A stretch of 64,000 bases of DNA from Advenella alkanexedens (GTDB taxonomy: Bacteria > Pseudomonadota > Gammaproteobacteria > Burkholderiales > Burkholderiaceae_B), in the NCBI RefSeq assembly GCF_019132845.1, contig NZ_JAHSPR010000001.1, positions 248,001-312,000 on the forward strand, written 5' to 3'. The notes beneath the pieces are model-generated. The model searched no databases. It saw nothing but the letters and a program-made list of their open reading frames with translations, and was not told the DNA's origin. Every line of letters starts with the position of its first letter. Position 1 is the stretch's first letter. Both the position numbers and the translations under genes were made by a program. Positions 8,348-18,286 of the stretch are shown in pieces.

Positions 8348-9670
8348 ATGAAACAGCAACCTCTCCCTCACCAATTTTCTCTCTTGAAAAAACGCTGTTT
8401 TGCCCCTTTTTTCTGGACCCAGTTCTGTGGCGCGGCCAACGATAACCTTTACAAGTTTGCCATTACAATTTTACTGACCTATCAATGGCAAACTCAATGG
8501 TTCCCATCCAGCATGGCTGGTGTCATTATCGGTGGGTTGTTTATTTTTCCTTTCCTGCTGTTTTCTGCCACTAGCGGACAATTAGCAGACCAATATGACA
8601 AAATCCGTATTATGCGCAACGTCAAGAATGCAGAGATTGGCATTATGCTATTGGCGACCTTTGGCCTTTATACGCAATCGGTCATCATTCTGCTGGTCTG
8701 CATTTTCCTGATGGGTCTGCACTCTACCATTTTTGGGCCCGCCAAATTCGCCTATCTTCCCCAGGTGCTCAACGACAAATCCTTGATGGGCGGCAATGCA
8801 CTGGTCAGTATGGGCACCTTTGTATCCATTCTATTAGGCAATATTGCCGGAGGAGTCCTGGTGGCCATCCCGGGTTACGGTCACCTTTGGGCTGCATTTG
8901 CCTGTCTGCTGCTGGCAGTGGCCGGCAGAATCAGTGCACAATTTATTCCTCTCCTGGAAAAAAAACCGGCTGATAATAAAATAAACTGGAACCCTTTTAC
9001 CGAAACCCTTAAAAACCTGTCCATCGCCCGAAAAAATCCCATGATTTTCAAAAGCATGCTGCTGATTAGCTGGATGTGGTTTTTCGGTGCGGTCTTTCTT
9101 GCTCTTTTCCCTCTCTTTGCCAAAGACATCCTGAAAGGCAATGAACATGTGGCGGCCGTACTACTGGTGCTCTTTTCAGTGGGTGTGGCAACAGGCTCCC
9201 TATCCTGTGAGAAACTGGGCCTGAAGCGCTCGCCACTATCGCTGGTTCCCCTGGGCGCTGCGGGAATGAGTCTGTTTACGGTTGACCTATATTTTTCGAT
9301 GACGGTTCCCGACACGCAAAAATTGCTCTCTGCCGCTGAATTCATTACCCGTCCGGAAAACTGGCGCACCATGTTTGATTTATTCATGTTAAGTGCCTGT
9401 GCCGGCGTGTATAGTGTGCCTTTGTATACTTTCATTCAGAAAACAACATTAAAAACGCATACAGCACGCATTATTGGCGCCAACAATATCCTGAACGCCC
9501 TTTTCCTGATTGCCAGCGCTCTTCTTACCGGCCTTTTGCTAAGCCTGGATTTTTCTGTGCCTGTCATTTTTCTGATAGCCGGAATTGTTAATATTCTATT
9601 TTCTTACGCCCTTTTTTTGACAGAATCCGGCTTCAGGAAAAAACCATCTGAAACCCAGCGAAATTTTTAG
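8348..9670 (+). CDS. MFS transporter, LplT-like (lysophospholipid transporter family)
   Basis: A 440-residue inner-membrane protein with about 12 hydrophobic segments. The N-terminus (FFWTQFCGAANDNLYKFAITIL) and the cytoplasmic signature (GQLADQYDKIRIMRNVKNAEI) match the LplT family, which flips lysophospholipids inward for re-acylation. LGLHS-type segment FLMGLHSTIFGPAKFAYLPQVL is also typical. It is not fused to the acyltransferase/acyl-ACP synthetase (Aas) domains found in some relatives, and no aas gene is adjacent. ATG at 8348; upstream of it is only a weak Shine-Dalgarno (AAAGGGTG). Substrate assignment rests on family resemblance. Confidence 0.85.
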   Translation: MKQQPLPHQFSLLKKRCFAPFFWTQFCGAANDNLYKFAITILLTYQWQTQWFPSSMAGVIIGGLFIFPFLLFSATSGQLADQYDKIRIMRNVKNAEIGIMLLATFGLYTQSVIILLVCIFLMGLHSTIFGPAKFAYLPQVLNDKSLMGGNALVSMGTFVSILLGNIAGGVLVAIPGYGHLWAAFACLLLAVAGRISAQFIPLLEKKPADNKINWNPFTETLKNLSIARKNPMIFKSMLLISWMWFFGAVFLALFPLFAKDILKGNEHVAAVLLVLFSVGVATGSLSCEKLGLKRSPLSLVPLGAAGMSLFTVDLYFSMTVPDTQKLLSAAEFITRPENWRTMFDLFMLSACAGVYSVPLYTFIQKTTLKTHTARIIGANNILNALFLIASALLTGLLLSLDFSVPVIFLIAGIVNILFSYALFLTESGFRKKPSETQRNF

Positions 9671-9682
9671 TCAAAATTTCAC

Positions 9683-9721
9683 TTGAAATGAGAAGATTCT
9701 CACTATAATTTGAGTTATAGT
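9683..9721 (+). promoter_or_regulatory. Probable promoter with two overlapping dyads
   Basis: TATAAT at 9704-9709 with TTGAAA at 9683-9688 (15-base spacing, short) looks like a promoter for the gene at 9797. Two dyads cover it: GAGAA-GA-TTCTC (9690-9701) and ACTATAA-N6-TTATAGT (9702-9708 and 9715-9721). The second overlaps the -10, so repressor binding is plausible but unproved. Confidence 0.45.
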
Positions 9722-9796
9722 CGTTAATCCTCATTGCGCGTGGGGATAATTGTCATCAGCAATACACAAACATAATTTTAGCTAATAAGGATGCTC

Positions 9797-10282
9797 ATGA
9801 AAGCATTTGGTAAATTTTTATTATTACTGGCCGTGGTGCTGGGCATTACATTTTTTGCCTGGAAACTGCTGGAAACTTCTTTATTCAACGATGAAGACGA
9901 ATTGGCCCCACCTGTCTCGGGGGTAGTTGTTCCTGCCCAAACCACCCAATCCGACCCCCCCCCCATACAAAAACAGGAAGATTTATACCAAAGCACATCT
10001 TCCGATGAGCCTGCTCCGTCAGTCGCCTCAGGAAGCAGCTTTACCTGTCAGGCCAGTGTTGCGATTATCGGCAAACTCTATGACCTGAAAAACGCTGGCA
10101 AATCACAAGAAGAAGCCAATGACTTCATTAGTAATGACAATAGCATTCCCGATGAGCAGGTCGGTTCATTTATTGAGTTTGCAAATACCTTATGGAACTC
10201 ACCTTCTGACAAAATTGTGCCCAAAACACAATTTTTAAACAACTTCCTGCAACAATGCCAAAGCATTGAGAAAGGACAATAA
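9797..10282 (+). CDS. Small membrane-anchored protein of unknown function
   Basis: A 161-residue protein that I do not recognise. The ATG at 9797 has AAGG six bases upstream; an ATG at 9791 is too close to it. A single N-terminal hydrophobic helix (residues 3-23, LLLLAVVLGITFFAWKLLE) could be an anchor or signal. Next is an acidic and Pro-rich linker (DEDELAPPVSG, QSDPPPIQ), then a compact domain with two Cys (SFTCQASVAIIGKLYD and QQCQSIEKGQ at the end) that could form a periplasmic disulfide. It has its own promoter and terminator, so it is monocistronic. Confidence 0.7.
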   Translation: MKAFGKFLLLLAVVLGITFFAWKLLETSLFNDEDELAPPVSGVVVPAQTTQSDPPPIQKQEDLYQSTSSDEPAPSVASGSSFTCQASVAIIGKLYDLKNAGKSQEEANDFISNDNSIPDEQVGSFIEFANTLWNSPSDKIVPKTQFLNNFLQQCQSIEKGQ

Positions 10283-10284
10283 GA

Positions 10285-10308
10285 CAATAACGCAATAACG
10301 CAATAACG
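10285..10308 (+). repeat. Triple 8-base tandem repeat
   Basis: CAATAACG is repeated three times without interruption, starting 2 bases after the stop codon of the gene at 9797 and before its terminator. Confidence 0.8.
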
Positions 10309-10331
10309 CAGTAATACCTGTGTTACACAAA

Positions 10332-10364
10332 AAATACCCGGAAGATTTACCCGGGTATTTTTTT
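10332..10364 (+). terminator. Rho-independent terminator
   Basis: Perfect 10-base arms AAATACCCGG (10332-10341) and CCGGGTATTT (10351-10360), 9-base loop, then a T run. It ends the 9797 transcript and lies just past the end of the convergent gene at 10391. Confidence 0.88.
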
Positions 10365-10390
10365 GCTTCAAAATTTTTTTTATCTCAAGA

Positions 10391-12037
10391 TCAATCTCGA
10401 TAGGCCTGCCCCACCACAGATGCCACGGAATAAAGCGGTGCAAAGGACTCGGCCTGGGCCAACGGCCAGGCTAGTTCAAAAATTTTATTGCGGTATTTTT
10501 CTTTCAGCAAATCACCCTCTTCCAACTCGGGGTAAAGCGCCGATAACAATTTAACCTCGTTACTTGAAATTCGTTTTACCACGTGATAAGCACGTAGTTG
10601 CTGCGGATGCGTAAGGCCAGCCGCCTCCATCAATTCAGCTAAAGCCAGCAAAGTATTGTGATGAAAATTTTTAACCCGCTCAGATTTGTCGTCCACCACC
10701 AGGGCTTTTTGCCTGATGGGGTCCTGTGTGGCCACACCGGTTGGACAGCGTCCCGTATGACAGGCCTGGGCCTGGATACAACCAATGGCAAACATAAAGC
10801 CTCTGGCGCTGTTGCACCAATCGGCCCCCAAGGCCAACGTTCTTAGCACATCAAAGCCCGAAATTATTTTTCCGGCCGCACCAATTCTAATCTGGTTACG
10901 CAAACCAATACCCACCAAGGTATTATGCACCAGGCGCAAACCTTCCTTCATGGGTACCCCCATATGATCGGAAAACTCGACGGGCGCAGCCCCCGTTCCA
11001 CCTTCCGCACCATCAACCACAATAAAATCGGGGGTGATACCCGTTTTCAGCATGGCTTTGGCAATTGCAAACCACTCCCAGGGATGCCCAATGCACAATT
11101 TGAATCCAACCGGCTTGCCATTGGCCAGATGACGCAATCGCTGGATAAAATGCATTAACTCGACAGGGGTACTGAAAGCGCTATGCGCTGCCGGTGAATT
11201 GCAATCCACACCCACAGGCACCCCACGGGCATCGGCAATTTCCCGGGTAACCTTCGGTCCCGGTAATATCCCACCCTGGCCAGGCTTGGCACCCTGTGAT
11301 AATTTGAGCTCAATCATTTTTACATTAGGCAGATTAGCCCGCTTTTCAAATTCTGCTTCAGAAAAATGACCCTTGGCATCACGGCAGCCAAAATACCCCG
11401 AACCAATATTCCACACCAGATCTCCACCATGCTCCAGGTGGTAAGTACTAATACCACCCTCACCAGTATCATGGGCGAACCCTCCTTTGGCAGCACCACT
11501 GTTAAGCGCCCTGATCGCATTGGCGGACAACGCCCCGAAACTCATGGCTGAAATATTGAATACCGACATATCGTAAGGCTGCGTGCATTGCGTGCCACCG
11601 ACCCTGACCTTGAAATCGGTATTCTCAATATGGGAAGGCTGCATCGAATGATTGACCCACTCATAGCCATCAGCATACACATTTTCAATGGTTCCAAACG
11701 GCCTTTTGTCGATTTGCTGCTTGGCTCGCTGATAAACAATAGAACGCTGGGCACGGGAAAATGGCAAGTTATCGTTGTCATTTTCCAGGAAATATTGCCT
11801 GATTTCAGGCCGGATGGACTCCAGCAAAAAACGCAGATTTCCGATAACCGGGTAATTACGCCTGATTGAGTGACGGGTTTGCAGTAAATCATAAACCCCG
11901 AGAAGACTTAGCAGAAAGGCAGGAACAAATAAAATAAGCCAACCAGCCCCATAATTGGCGAACATATATAAACCCAACACAGAGGCCAGAAAAACAGCCA
12001 GCAAAACTGCATACCGGGAAAACAGCAACTTGGTCAT
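10391..12037 (-). CDS. Membrane-anchored glutamate synthase-like FMN/iron-sulfur protein
   Basis: A 548-residue protein of the GltB FMN-binding central-domain family. Two N-terminal hydrophobic helices (about residues 8-48) anchor it to the membrane, unlike true glutamate synthase. The TIM-barrel FMN domain shows SVFNISAMSFGALSANAIRALN, GEGGISTYHLEHGGDLVWNIGSGYFG, GQGGILPGPKVT, FIVVDGAEGGTGAAP and the 3Fe-4S cysteines in CIQAQACHTGRCPTG. There is no glutaminase domain and no NADPH-binding subunit nearby, so real glutamate synthase activity is unlikely. Its reaction is unknown. ATG start at 12037; the gene stands alone between terminators. Confidence 0.88.
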   Translation of the reverse strand: MTKLLFSRYAVLLAVFLASVLGLYMFANYGAGWLILFVPAFLLSLLGVYDLLQTRHSIRRNYPVIGNLRFLLESIRPEIRQYFLENDNDNLPFSRAQRSIVYQRAKQQIDKRPFGTIENVYADGYEWVNHSMQPSHIENTDFKVRVGGTQCTQPYDMSVFNISAMSFGALSANAIRALNSGAAKGGFAHDTGEGGISTYHLEHGGDLVWNIGSGYFGCRDAKGHFSEAEFEKRANLPNVKMIELKLSQGAKPGQGGILPGPKVTREIADARGVPVGVDCNSPAAHSAFSTPVELMHFIQRLRHLANGKPVGFKLCIGHPWEWFAIAKAMLKTGITPDFIVVDGAEGGTGAAPVEFSDHMGVPMKEGLRLVHNTLVGIGLRNQIRIGAAGKIISGFDVLRTLALGADWCNSARGFMFAIGCIQAQACHTGRCPTGVATQDPIRQKALVVDDKSERVKNFHHNTLLALAELMEAAGLTHPQQLRAYHVVKRISSNEVKLLSALYPELEEGDLLKEKYRNKIFELAWPLAQAESFAPLYSVASVVGQAYRD

Positions 12038-12099
12038 TTAACACACCTATCCATATCGTGGGGCTGAACCCAAACTGACCTAAATCAAACCCGCACCTT

Positions 12100-12134
12100 A
12101 AAAAAAAACCTTGTGCTTGATAACACAAGGTTTT
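12100..12134 (-). terminator. Rho-independent terminator for the lipoprotein gene at 12176
   Basis: Arms AAAACCTTGTG (12105-12115) and CACAAGGTTTT (12124-12134) with an 8-base loop; read on the minus strand a run of T's follows. Confidence 0.85.
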
Positions 12135-12175
12135 ACTGATTCTAGCCAGAAAAAATGGCTAATTTAACAGAGTCA

Positions 12176-12652
12176 TTATTTTGCAGCCTGCTGGGGAACA
12201 ACCGCTTTCATGATGGCATCTGCCGTTGCGTCATCACGCACCATGAAAAGGAAGTCTGAACCTTGTTTGACCCCGGTAATGGAAGCCAGCTGACCACCAA
12301 TAGTCGTTGCATATCCGTACTGTTTGTCGACTTTGGATAATGCATCAACACCCGCCGGATTCAAACCCAGTTTGATGAAGGTACGACCCTGATTGTCACG
12401 CACATGGTTAATGGTTGTGAGATTGTCTCGGGTAATCACCGGTGTTGGACTGACATAAATGGTTTGCTGCTCGCTAAGCTGGAAAGGACGAAAGCCTTTA
12501 ATTACCTTATCTGAAGCAGTGTATACATCTACGCTGGCGGCCTGAACCGGTGCCGCGGCTTCTGTCGTTTCGGGCTTTTTAACCGTTTCACATCCTGCCA
12601 ACGCCACAGCAAGCGGTAAAATAACCAAACCAAGTTTGCGCGAGATTTTCAT
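12176..12652 (-). CDS. Lipoprotein with SecD P1-head-like domain
   Basis: A 158-residue lipoprotein: signal peptide and lipobox ALAGC (Cys at 21). After a linker rich in Ala, Thr and Glu, residues ~42-150 resemble the periplasmic P1-head fold of SecD (FIKLGLNPAGVDALSKV, then TIGGQLASITGV, ending DDATADAIMKAV). The same layout occurs in the next upstream lipoprotein, suggesting a duplicated pair. Function is unknown; a direct role in protein export is not implied by fold alone. It is followed by its own terminator. The Ala-Ala after Cys does not block outer-membrane sorting, as residue +2 is Glu. Confidence 0.75.
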   Translation of the reverse strand: MKISRKLGLVILPLAVALAGCETVKKPETTEAAAPVQAASVDVYTASDKVIKGFRPFQLSEQQTIYVSPTPVITRDNLTTINHVRDNQGRTFIKLGLNPAGVDALSKVDKQYGYATTIGGQLASITGVKQGSDFLFMVRDDATADAIMKAVVPQQAAK

Positions 12653-12779
12653 GTAAATTCCTTATTAGTTAAAGCAATTATTCGTCTGTCATACGCAAAT
12701 TACAACACATGCATCCTAAAAATACAAGATGGATTATTGGTCGAAAATGTCAAGAACCCTAAAATTTGAAGACATTTGT

Positions 12780-13349
12780 TTATTTTTGCGCCCTGATCAA
12801 GTCTGCCGTATCCCTGGCATTAAGCAATGTCAGCATGGGGATCAGCAACACTCCGTCCTGCAGTTCGGCTTCAGAGGCCGACATGGTTGAAAAGACCGAT
12901 TTATCCATACTGGCCAAAACGGTTTTATGCAAGTTTGATTTATCGCTGATGGCAGATTTCAGCTTGGTTGCACCAGCGGGCGTAAGGCGCAGGGCCAAGG
13001 CTGGTTTGTCTTTGGCTTTAGCGACAAAAGCGGCCTTCACATCGGTCTTGCTTAACAAAACGCCGGAAGTGTAGTAGGTTTGATCGCCAGACTTGACAAC
13101 CACATTGTCCAGTTCAAGCGTCTTACCGTTTTTACCTTTTTGGGCAGCGGATTTTGTAATTGAACCCACATAAATTTCAATATCGCCGCTACCTGTTTTA
13201 TTGACCGCTCTGGCAGTATTGGTGGCAACCGGCTTGGCAACAGCTGCCTCGGTGTTATTGGCACTGGAAGCCTCTTTTGAACCAAACAAACTGCAACCGG
13301 TCAACGCAACGGATAAAACCGTCAGTCCTAATACCTTAACTAATTTCAT
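12780..13349 (-). CDS. Lipoprotein, probable paralogue of the one at 12176
   Basis: A 189-residue lipoprotein with signal peptide and lipobox ALTGC (Cys at 19). A low-complexity Ala/Asn/Thr/Val linker (about residues 24-52) leads to a domain with the order: short strand IEIYVGSITKS, TLELDNVVVKSGDQTYY, TSGVLLSKTDVKAAF, LALRLTPAGATKLKSAI, then SEAELQDGVLLIPMLTLLNARDTADLI. This follows the SecD P1-head pattern, including strand-P-A-G-helix and the inserted segment. Not recognised as a named protein. It is separated from the downstream paralogue by 127 bases. Confidence 0.72.
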   Translation of the reverse strand: MKLVKVLGLTVLSVALTGCSLFGSKEASSANNTEAAVAKPVATNTARAVNKTGSGDIEIYVGSITKSAAQKGKNGKTLELDNVVVKSGDQTYYTSGVLLSKTDVKAAFVAKAKDKPALALRLTPAGATKLKSAISDKSNLHKTVLASMDKSVFSTMSASEAELQDGVLLIPMLTLLNARDTADLIRAQK

Positions 13350-13459
13350 AAAAGACCTTTCAAAAAAACAATATTCAGAAAAAAATAATTATCTTCCAAT
13401 TATATTCTGTTCAATTGATTTTTTTTGTTAAAAAACATTAATTTATCGTAAACCATGCA

Positions 13460-14044
13460 TTAATGGAAATAGCCGTGACACTTGTCTGTATCATTCAGAT
13501 CAAACGCATTGGTACCCGCAACCAGACTGATTTTTTTGGATAACAGACCACCGTACTCAACCGGCCCGCTCATGGGCTTGGTGTCTATCCAATACAGGCG
13601 CGAAGTCAGGTAATATTCTCCAACCGGCACATTTGTAAATACAAACTGCCCGTAATCATTGGTTTTTGCCTGAAAAGCATTACGGACATACCGCTGATCT
13701 GGCTGACCGTTTAAAACCTTGCCTGCGCGACACACCTCCTGGTACCACTGATTGCTTGCCGCTGAGACCGGATTCAGGACAACATCCAGATAGGCACCGG
13801 TTCGGACTCCGCCATTGACTCTATCATGAATGTGAACCTGTCCCACCAGCATGGTTTTTGCCTGGGTGGCCGCCACGTCAGGACTGCCGTTATAGGCCAC
13901 CCGCTGGACCTGTTTTCTGGGCGCATGCTCCAGGAAGCGATCTTTTTTCACAGGGCTTGATGAACACCCTGCCAACACCAGTGCCGCAGCGGGCACAATA
14001 AACCGAAGCAAATGCTTACCAGCAAAATGTATGGAAAAATTCAT
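13460..14044 (-). CDS. Lipoprotein with carboxypeptidase-regulatory-like (Cna_B-type) domain
   Basis: A 194-residue lipoprotein: signal peptide and lipobox VLAGC (Cys at 27), followed by Ser-Ser-Ser. The C-terminal ~120 residues look like a beta-sandwich regulatory domain: TMLVGQVHIHDRVNGG, GAYLDVVLNPVSAASNQWY, KTNDYGQFVFTNVPVGEYYLTSRL, FDLNDTDKC. The G-x-F-x-F-x-N-V-P-x-G-x-Y motif is the hallmark of this fold. A pair of Cys (EVCRAG and DKCHGYF) may form a disulfide. Specific function unknown. Three lipoprotein genes in a row on this strand do not share tight spacing, so each may be separately transcribed. Confidence 0.75.
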   Translation of the reverse strand: MNFSIHFAGKHLLRFIVPAAALVLAGCSSSPVKKDRFLEHAPRKQVQRVAYNGSPDVAATQAKTMLVGQVHIHDRVNGGVRTGAYLDVVLNPVSAASNQWYQEVCRAGKVLNGQPDQRYVRNAFQAKTNDYGQFVFTNVPVGEYYLTSRLYWIDTKPMSGPVEYGGLLSKKISLVAGTNAFDLNDTDKCHGYFH

Positions 14045-14207
14045 GGGCTATACTATTACCATCGTCATGAAGCCAACATTTTCTTTATGTAATATGTGTA
14101 AAATATCAAACAGCTAAAGAAAATCAACCAAGTTATATAATATCAAGCAGTTATTGCCACCATGCTAACACTGCAATTTGTTTTTGGAAACTTAAATATT
14201 TAACAAT

Positions 14208-14936
14208 ATGCATCAAAAAAATCAACAAATCGTTCATGTATGGGATTTACCCACCCGTTTTTTTCATTGGGCCCTGGCTTTCTGTGTCATCGCTGCCTTT
14301 TTTACCATTAAAGCAGCAGGTACTACTGAAGGCTGGATAGCCAACAGTGGCATTATGTGGATTGATTGGCATTTAAAATTTGGTTATTGTGTACTCAGTT
14401 TGATTTTATTCCGCATCATTTGGGGTTTTACAGGCTCGTATTATGCCCGCTTCTCCCAATTCATTAAAGGGCCCGCCATTATTGCCCAATACCTGAAAGG
14501 TGCTTATCAATCGCCAGGGCATAACCCGATTGGTGCCTTGTCAGTCATTGCCCTGCTGGCGGTTTTCGGCTTTCAGGCATTTAGTGGCCTTTTCACCACC
14601 GACGATATTTTTACCGAAGGTCCTCTGGCCCATTTGAATTCGGCCTTCAGCAAAACCATGAGCTCCCTGCATCGCAGCAATGAGCCTGTCATGATCATTT
14701 TATTTGCCCTGCATATACTGGCCATTATTTATTACCGGATTTTCAAAAAACAGAATCTGGTGGCAACCATGGTTTCAGGTACAACCCAAATCCCGTCGCA
14801 GGCGTCTCAAAACATAAAAAGTGCCTCGGACAATCTGCGCATTCGCATAATGGGCTTTATTACCCTGCTCATCACGTCTGGCTTCGTTTACTGGATCAGC
14901 ACACTTGGTGCCAGCAGCGGCGGCTCTTTCTATTAA
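14208..14936 (+). CDS. Cytochrome b561-type diheme membrane protein
   Basis: A 242-residue inner-membrane cytochrome b of the prokaryotic b561 family. The opening IVHVWDLPTRFFHWALAF is diagnostic, with the His in FFHW; further candidate heme ligands are WHLKFGYCVL (His in helix 2) and ALHILAIIYYRIF (helix 4). A fifth hydrophobic segment at the C-terminus is extra (FITLLITSGFVYWIS). Such proteins often accept or donate electrons with soluble cytochromes, and a cytochrome c' gene lies convergently next to it. The ATG at 14208 lacks a good ribosome-binding site, but no better start exists. Confidence 0.9.
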   Translation: MHQKNQQIVHVWDLPTRFFHWALAFCVIAAFFTIKAAGTTEGWIANSGIMWIDWHLKFGYCVLSLILFRIIWGFTGSYYARFSQFIKGPAIIAQYLKGAYQSPGHNPIGALSVIALLAVFGFQAFSGLFTTDDIFTEGPLAHLNSAFSKTMSSLHRSNEPVMIILFALHILAIIYYRIFKKQNLVATMVSGTTQIPSQASQNIKSASDNLRIRIMGFITLLITSGFVYWISTLGASSGGSFY

Positions 14937-14972
14937 GAATGCCTATTGTCCAAAAATTTCATTGGGTTCAAA

Positions 14973-15012
14973 GGCACAAAAAAACCGGATAAAAATCCGG
15001 TTTTTTTGTGCC
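14973..15012. terminator. Bidirectional terminator, 18-base perfect arms
   Basis: Arms at 14973-14990 and 14995-15012 are perfect complements over 18 bases with a 4-A loop; each arm carries a seven-base A or T run next to CCGG. It separates the convergent cytochrome b561 and cytochrome c' genes and can work in both directions. Confidence 0.92.
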
Positions 15013-15093
15013 TAAATTAAAAGATCATATAACCATGAAATCTTTTAATCGGGTTAGCAGCAAACAGCCTTTAAGCTGCTTGCTTAAACATGC

Positions 15094-15540
15094 CTAGTCT
15101 TTACGATAAGCATCGTGGCAGGATTTACAGCTTTGACCCGCTTTGCCAAAAGCCGCTTTCAGCTTGTTCAGGTCAGAGCTGTCGGCCGCTGCAGACAGGT
15201 TCTGAATGGCAACCTTGAAATTTTCACGTTTTTCTTCAAAACCCTTGGCATCTGACCATACCTCAGGCTTGGCATCACCGCCCTCAAAACCGGGACCGAA
15301 AGCAACCCAGGGCAACGCAGCCAAAGTATTCAGGATAGCCACATTTTCTTTAATGGCTTCTGCATCGTAAGGGACTTCACCTTTAATAACAGGTACCATT
15401 CTGCCAAAATGAGAAGCAAGCAGCACTTTGGCTGACTGACGATAATCGATGCCATCTTCAGGTTTGGCAAACTGCGCATTGGCCGCAGCCGAAATAAAGG
15501 CGGTACAGGCCAAGGCCAAAACCGTAATTTTCTTTTTCAT
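15094..15540 (-). CDS. Cytochrome c'
   Basis: A 148-residue periplasmic class II cytochrome c. A signal peptide ends SAAANA-Q; the mature four-helix bundle begins with KPEDGIDYRQSAKVLLASHFGRM. The heme-binding C-x-x-C-H is at the C-terminus (QSCKSCHDAYRKD), the class II position. Known members bind NO or CO and help with nitrosative stress. Its neighbour, a cytochrome b561, could be its electron partner; such genes are often linked in Betaproteobacteria. Confidence 0.93.
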   Translation of the reverse strand: MKKKITVLALACTAFISAAANAQFAKPEDGIDYRQSAKVLLASHFGRMVPVIKGEVPYDAEAIKENVAILNTLAALPWVAFGPGFEGGDAKPEVWSDAKGFEEKRENFKVAIQNLSAAADSSDLNKLKAAFGKAGQSCKSCHDAYRKD

Positions 15541-15626
15541 TCATTTACTCCTTGCTGTTTAATATTTATTACAAATAGTAGCCCGAAATATATTTCAAAA
15601 CAATTACAAACTCCCTAAACCAAAAT

Positions 15627-15662
15627 AAAAACAATGCACGATAGATACCTTGCATTGTTTTT
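15627..15662 (-). terminator. Terminator for the purB operon
   Basis: Arms AAAAACAATGCA (15627-15638) and TGCATTGTTTTT (15651-15662), perfect over 12 bases with a 12-base loop, giving a T run on the minus strand about 70 bases past the purB stop. Confidence 0.85.
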
Positions 15663-15733
15663 ATTAAGACAGGGAGTCAATTTATTGGTTTACTTTTAAC
15701 ATTTAACCCCAATATGCCTAAAACCATATGCGC

Positions 15734-17137
<1,404 letters not shown>

Positions 17138-18250
17138 TTAATAAATAATGCCGCCACCAAGACAGACATCGCCATCATAAAGAACGGCTGATTGCCCGGG
17201 AGTGACTGCCCATTGTGACTGTTCAAACGATAAAGTCAGGCGTGCCTGACTGCTGTCAACCAGGCGACAGGGAGCATCTGCCTGGCGGTAACGGGTTTTT
17301 GCACCATACATACCCGGCTCGGGTGCATGTCCGGCTACCCAGCTGAGATCTTCGGCATGCAACTCAGAAGAGAGCAGCCAAGGATGGTCGTGTCCGGCAA
17401 CGACATAAAGGATATTATTGGCCAGATCCTTGCGCGCCACATACCAGGCCTCGGCCGTGCCATCCGCCTGCTGGCGACCCTTGACACCGCCAATACCCAG
17501 ACCCTTGCGTTGCCCAAGCGTATAGAAGGCAAGACCATAGTGTTTACCTATTTCCTGCCCATCATCGGTCAGAATCGGGCCAGGCTGGGTTGGCAAATAA
17601 CGGTTCAGGAATTCACGAAAAGGCCGCTCTCCGATAAAACAGATACCGGTGGAGTCCTTTTTGGCTGCATTGGGCAATTTCAATTCATGGGCAATATGCC
17701 GCACTTCCTGTTTTTCCAGTTCACCCAGGGGAAAGATGGCCTTGGACAACTGTGCCTGATTCAGGCGATGCAGAAAGTAACTTTGGTCTTTGGCAGGGTC
17801 CAGGCCCTTGAGAAGCTGAAACTGCGTTTGGCCGTTCTCTTGAACTGATCGCACCCGCGCATAATGCCCGGTGGCAATATATTCAGCACCCAGTTGCATG
17901 GCATGGTCTAAAAACGCCTTGAATTTGATTTCGGCATTGCAAAGCACATCGGGATTAGGGGTACGGCCGGCCGAATATTCGCGCAGGAATTCCGAGAAAA
18001 CCCGATCTTTATACTCAGCCGAAAAATTGACCGCTTCTATATCGACCCCAACCAGATCGGCGACACTGGCCGCGTCAAGCCAGTCCTGGCGGGATGAGCA
18101 ATATTCGGAGTCGTCATCGTCTTCCCAGTTTTTCATGAAAAGACCAACAACATCATAGCCTTGCTGCTTAAGCAGCCAGGCACTGACCGAGGAGTCGACC
18201 CCTCCGGACATGCCAATAACAACGCGTGGTTTTGATGATTTCTGATTCAT
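17138..18250 (-). CDS. mnmA: tRNA-specific 2-thiouridylase MnmA
   Basis: A 370-residue cytoplasmic enzyme adding sulfur to the wobble uridine (U34) of tRNA-Lys, -Glu and -Gln. The PP-loop ATPase motif is [15 protein letters not shown] near the N-terminus. The two catalytic cysteines are visible in [11 protein letters not shown] and [13 protein letters not shown]. The C-terminal beta-barrel ends with [18 protein letters not shown]. It sits between glcF (36 bases upstream) and purB; mnmA-purB pairing is common in Gammaproteobacteria and Betaproteobacteria. Confidence 0.97.
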   Translation of the reverse strand: MNQKSSKPRVVIGMSGGVDSSVSAWLLKQQGYDVVGLFMKNWEDDDDSEYCSSRQDWLDAASVADLVGVDIEAVNFSAEYKDRVFSEFLREYSAGRTPNPDVLCNAEIKFKAFLDHAMQLGAEYIATGHYARVRSVQENGQTQFQLLKGLDPAKDQSYFLHRLNQAQLSKAIFPLGELEKQEVRHIAHELKLPNAAKKDSTGICFIGERPFREFLNRYLPTQPGPILTDDGQEIGKHYGLAFYTLGQRKGLGIGGVKGRQQADGTAEAWYVARKDLANNILYVVAGHDHPWLLSSELHAEDLSWVAGHAPEPGMYGAKTRYRQADAPCRLVDSSQARLTLSFEQSQWAVTPGQSAVLYDGDVCLGGGIIY

Positions 18251-18286
18251 CCCGCTATTTTACGTGATGAATTATCATTTTAGGGC

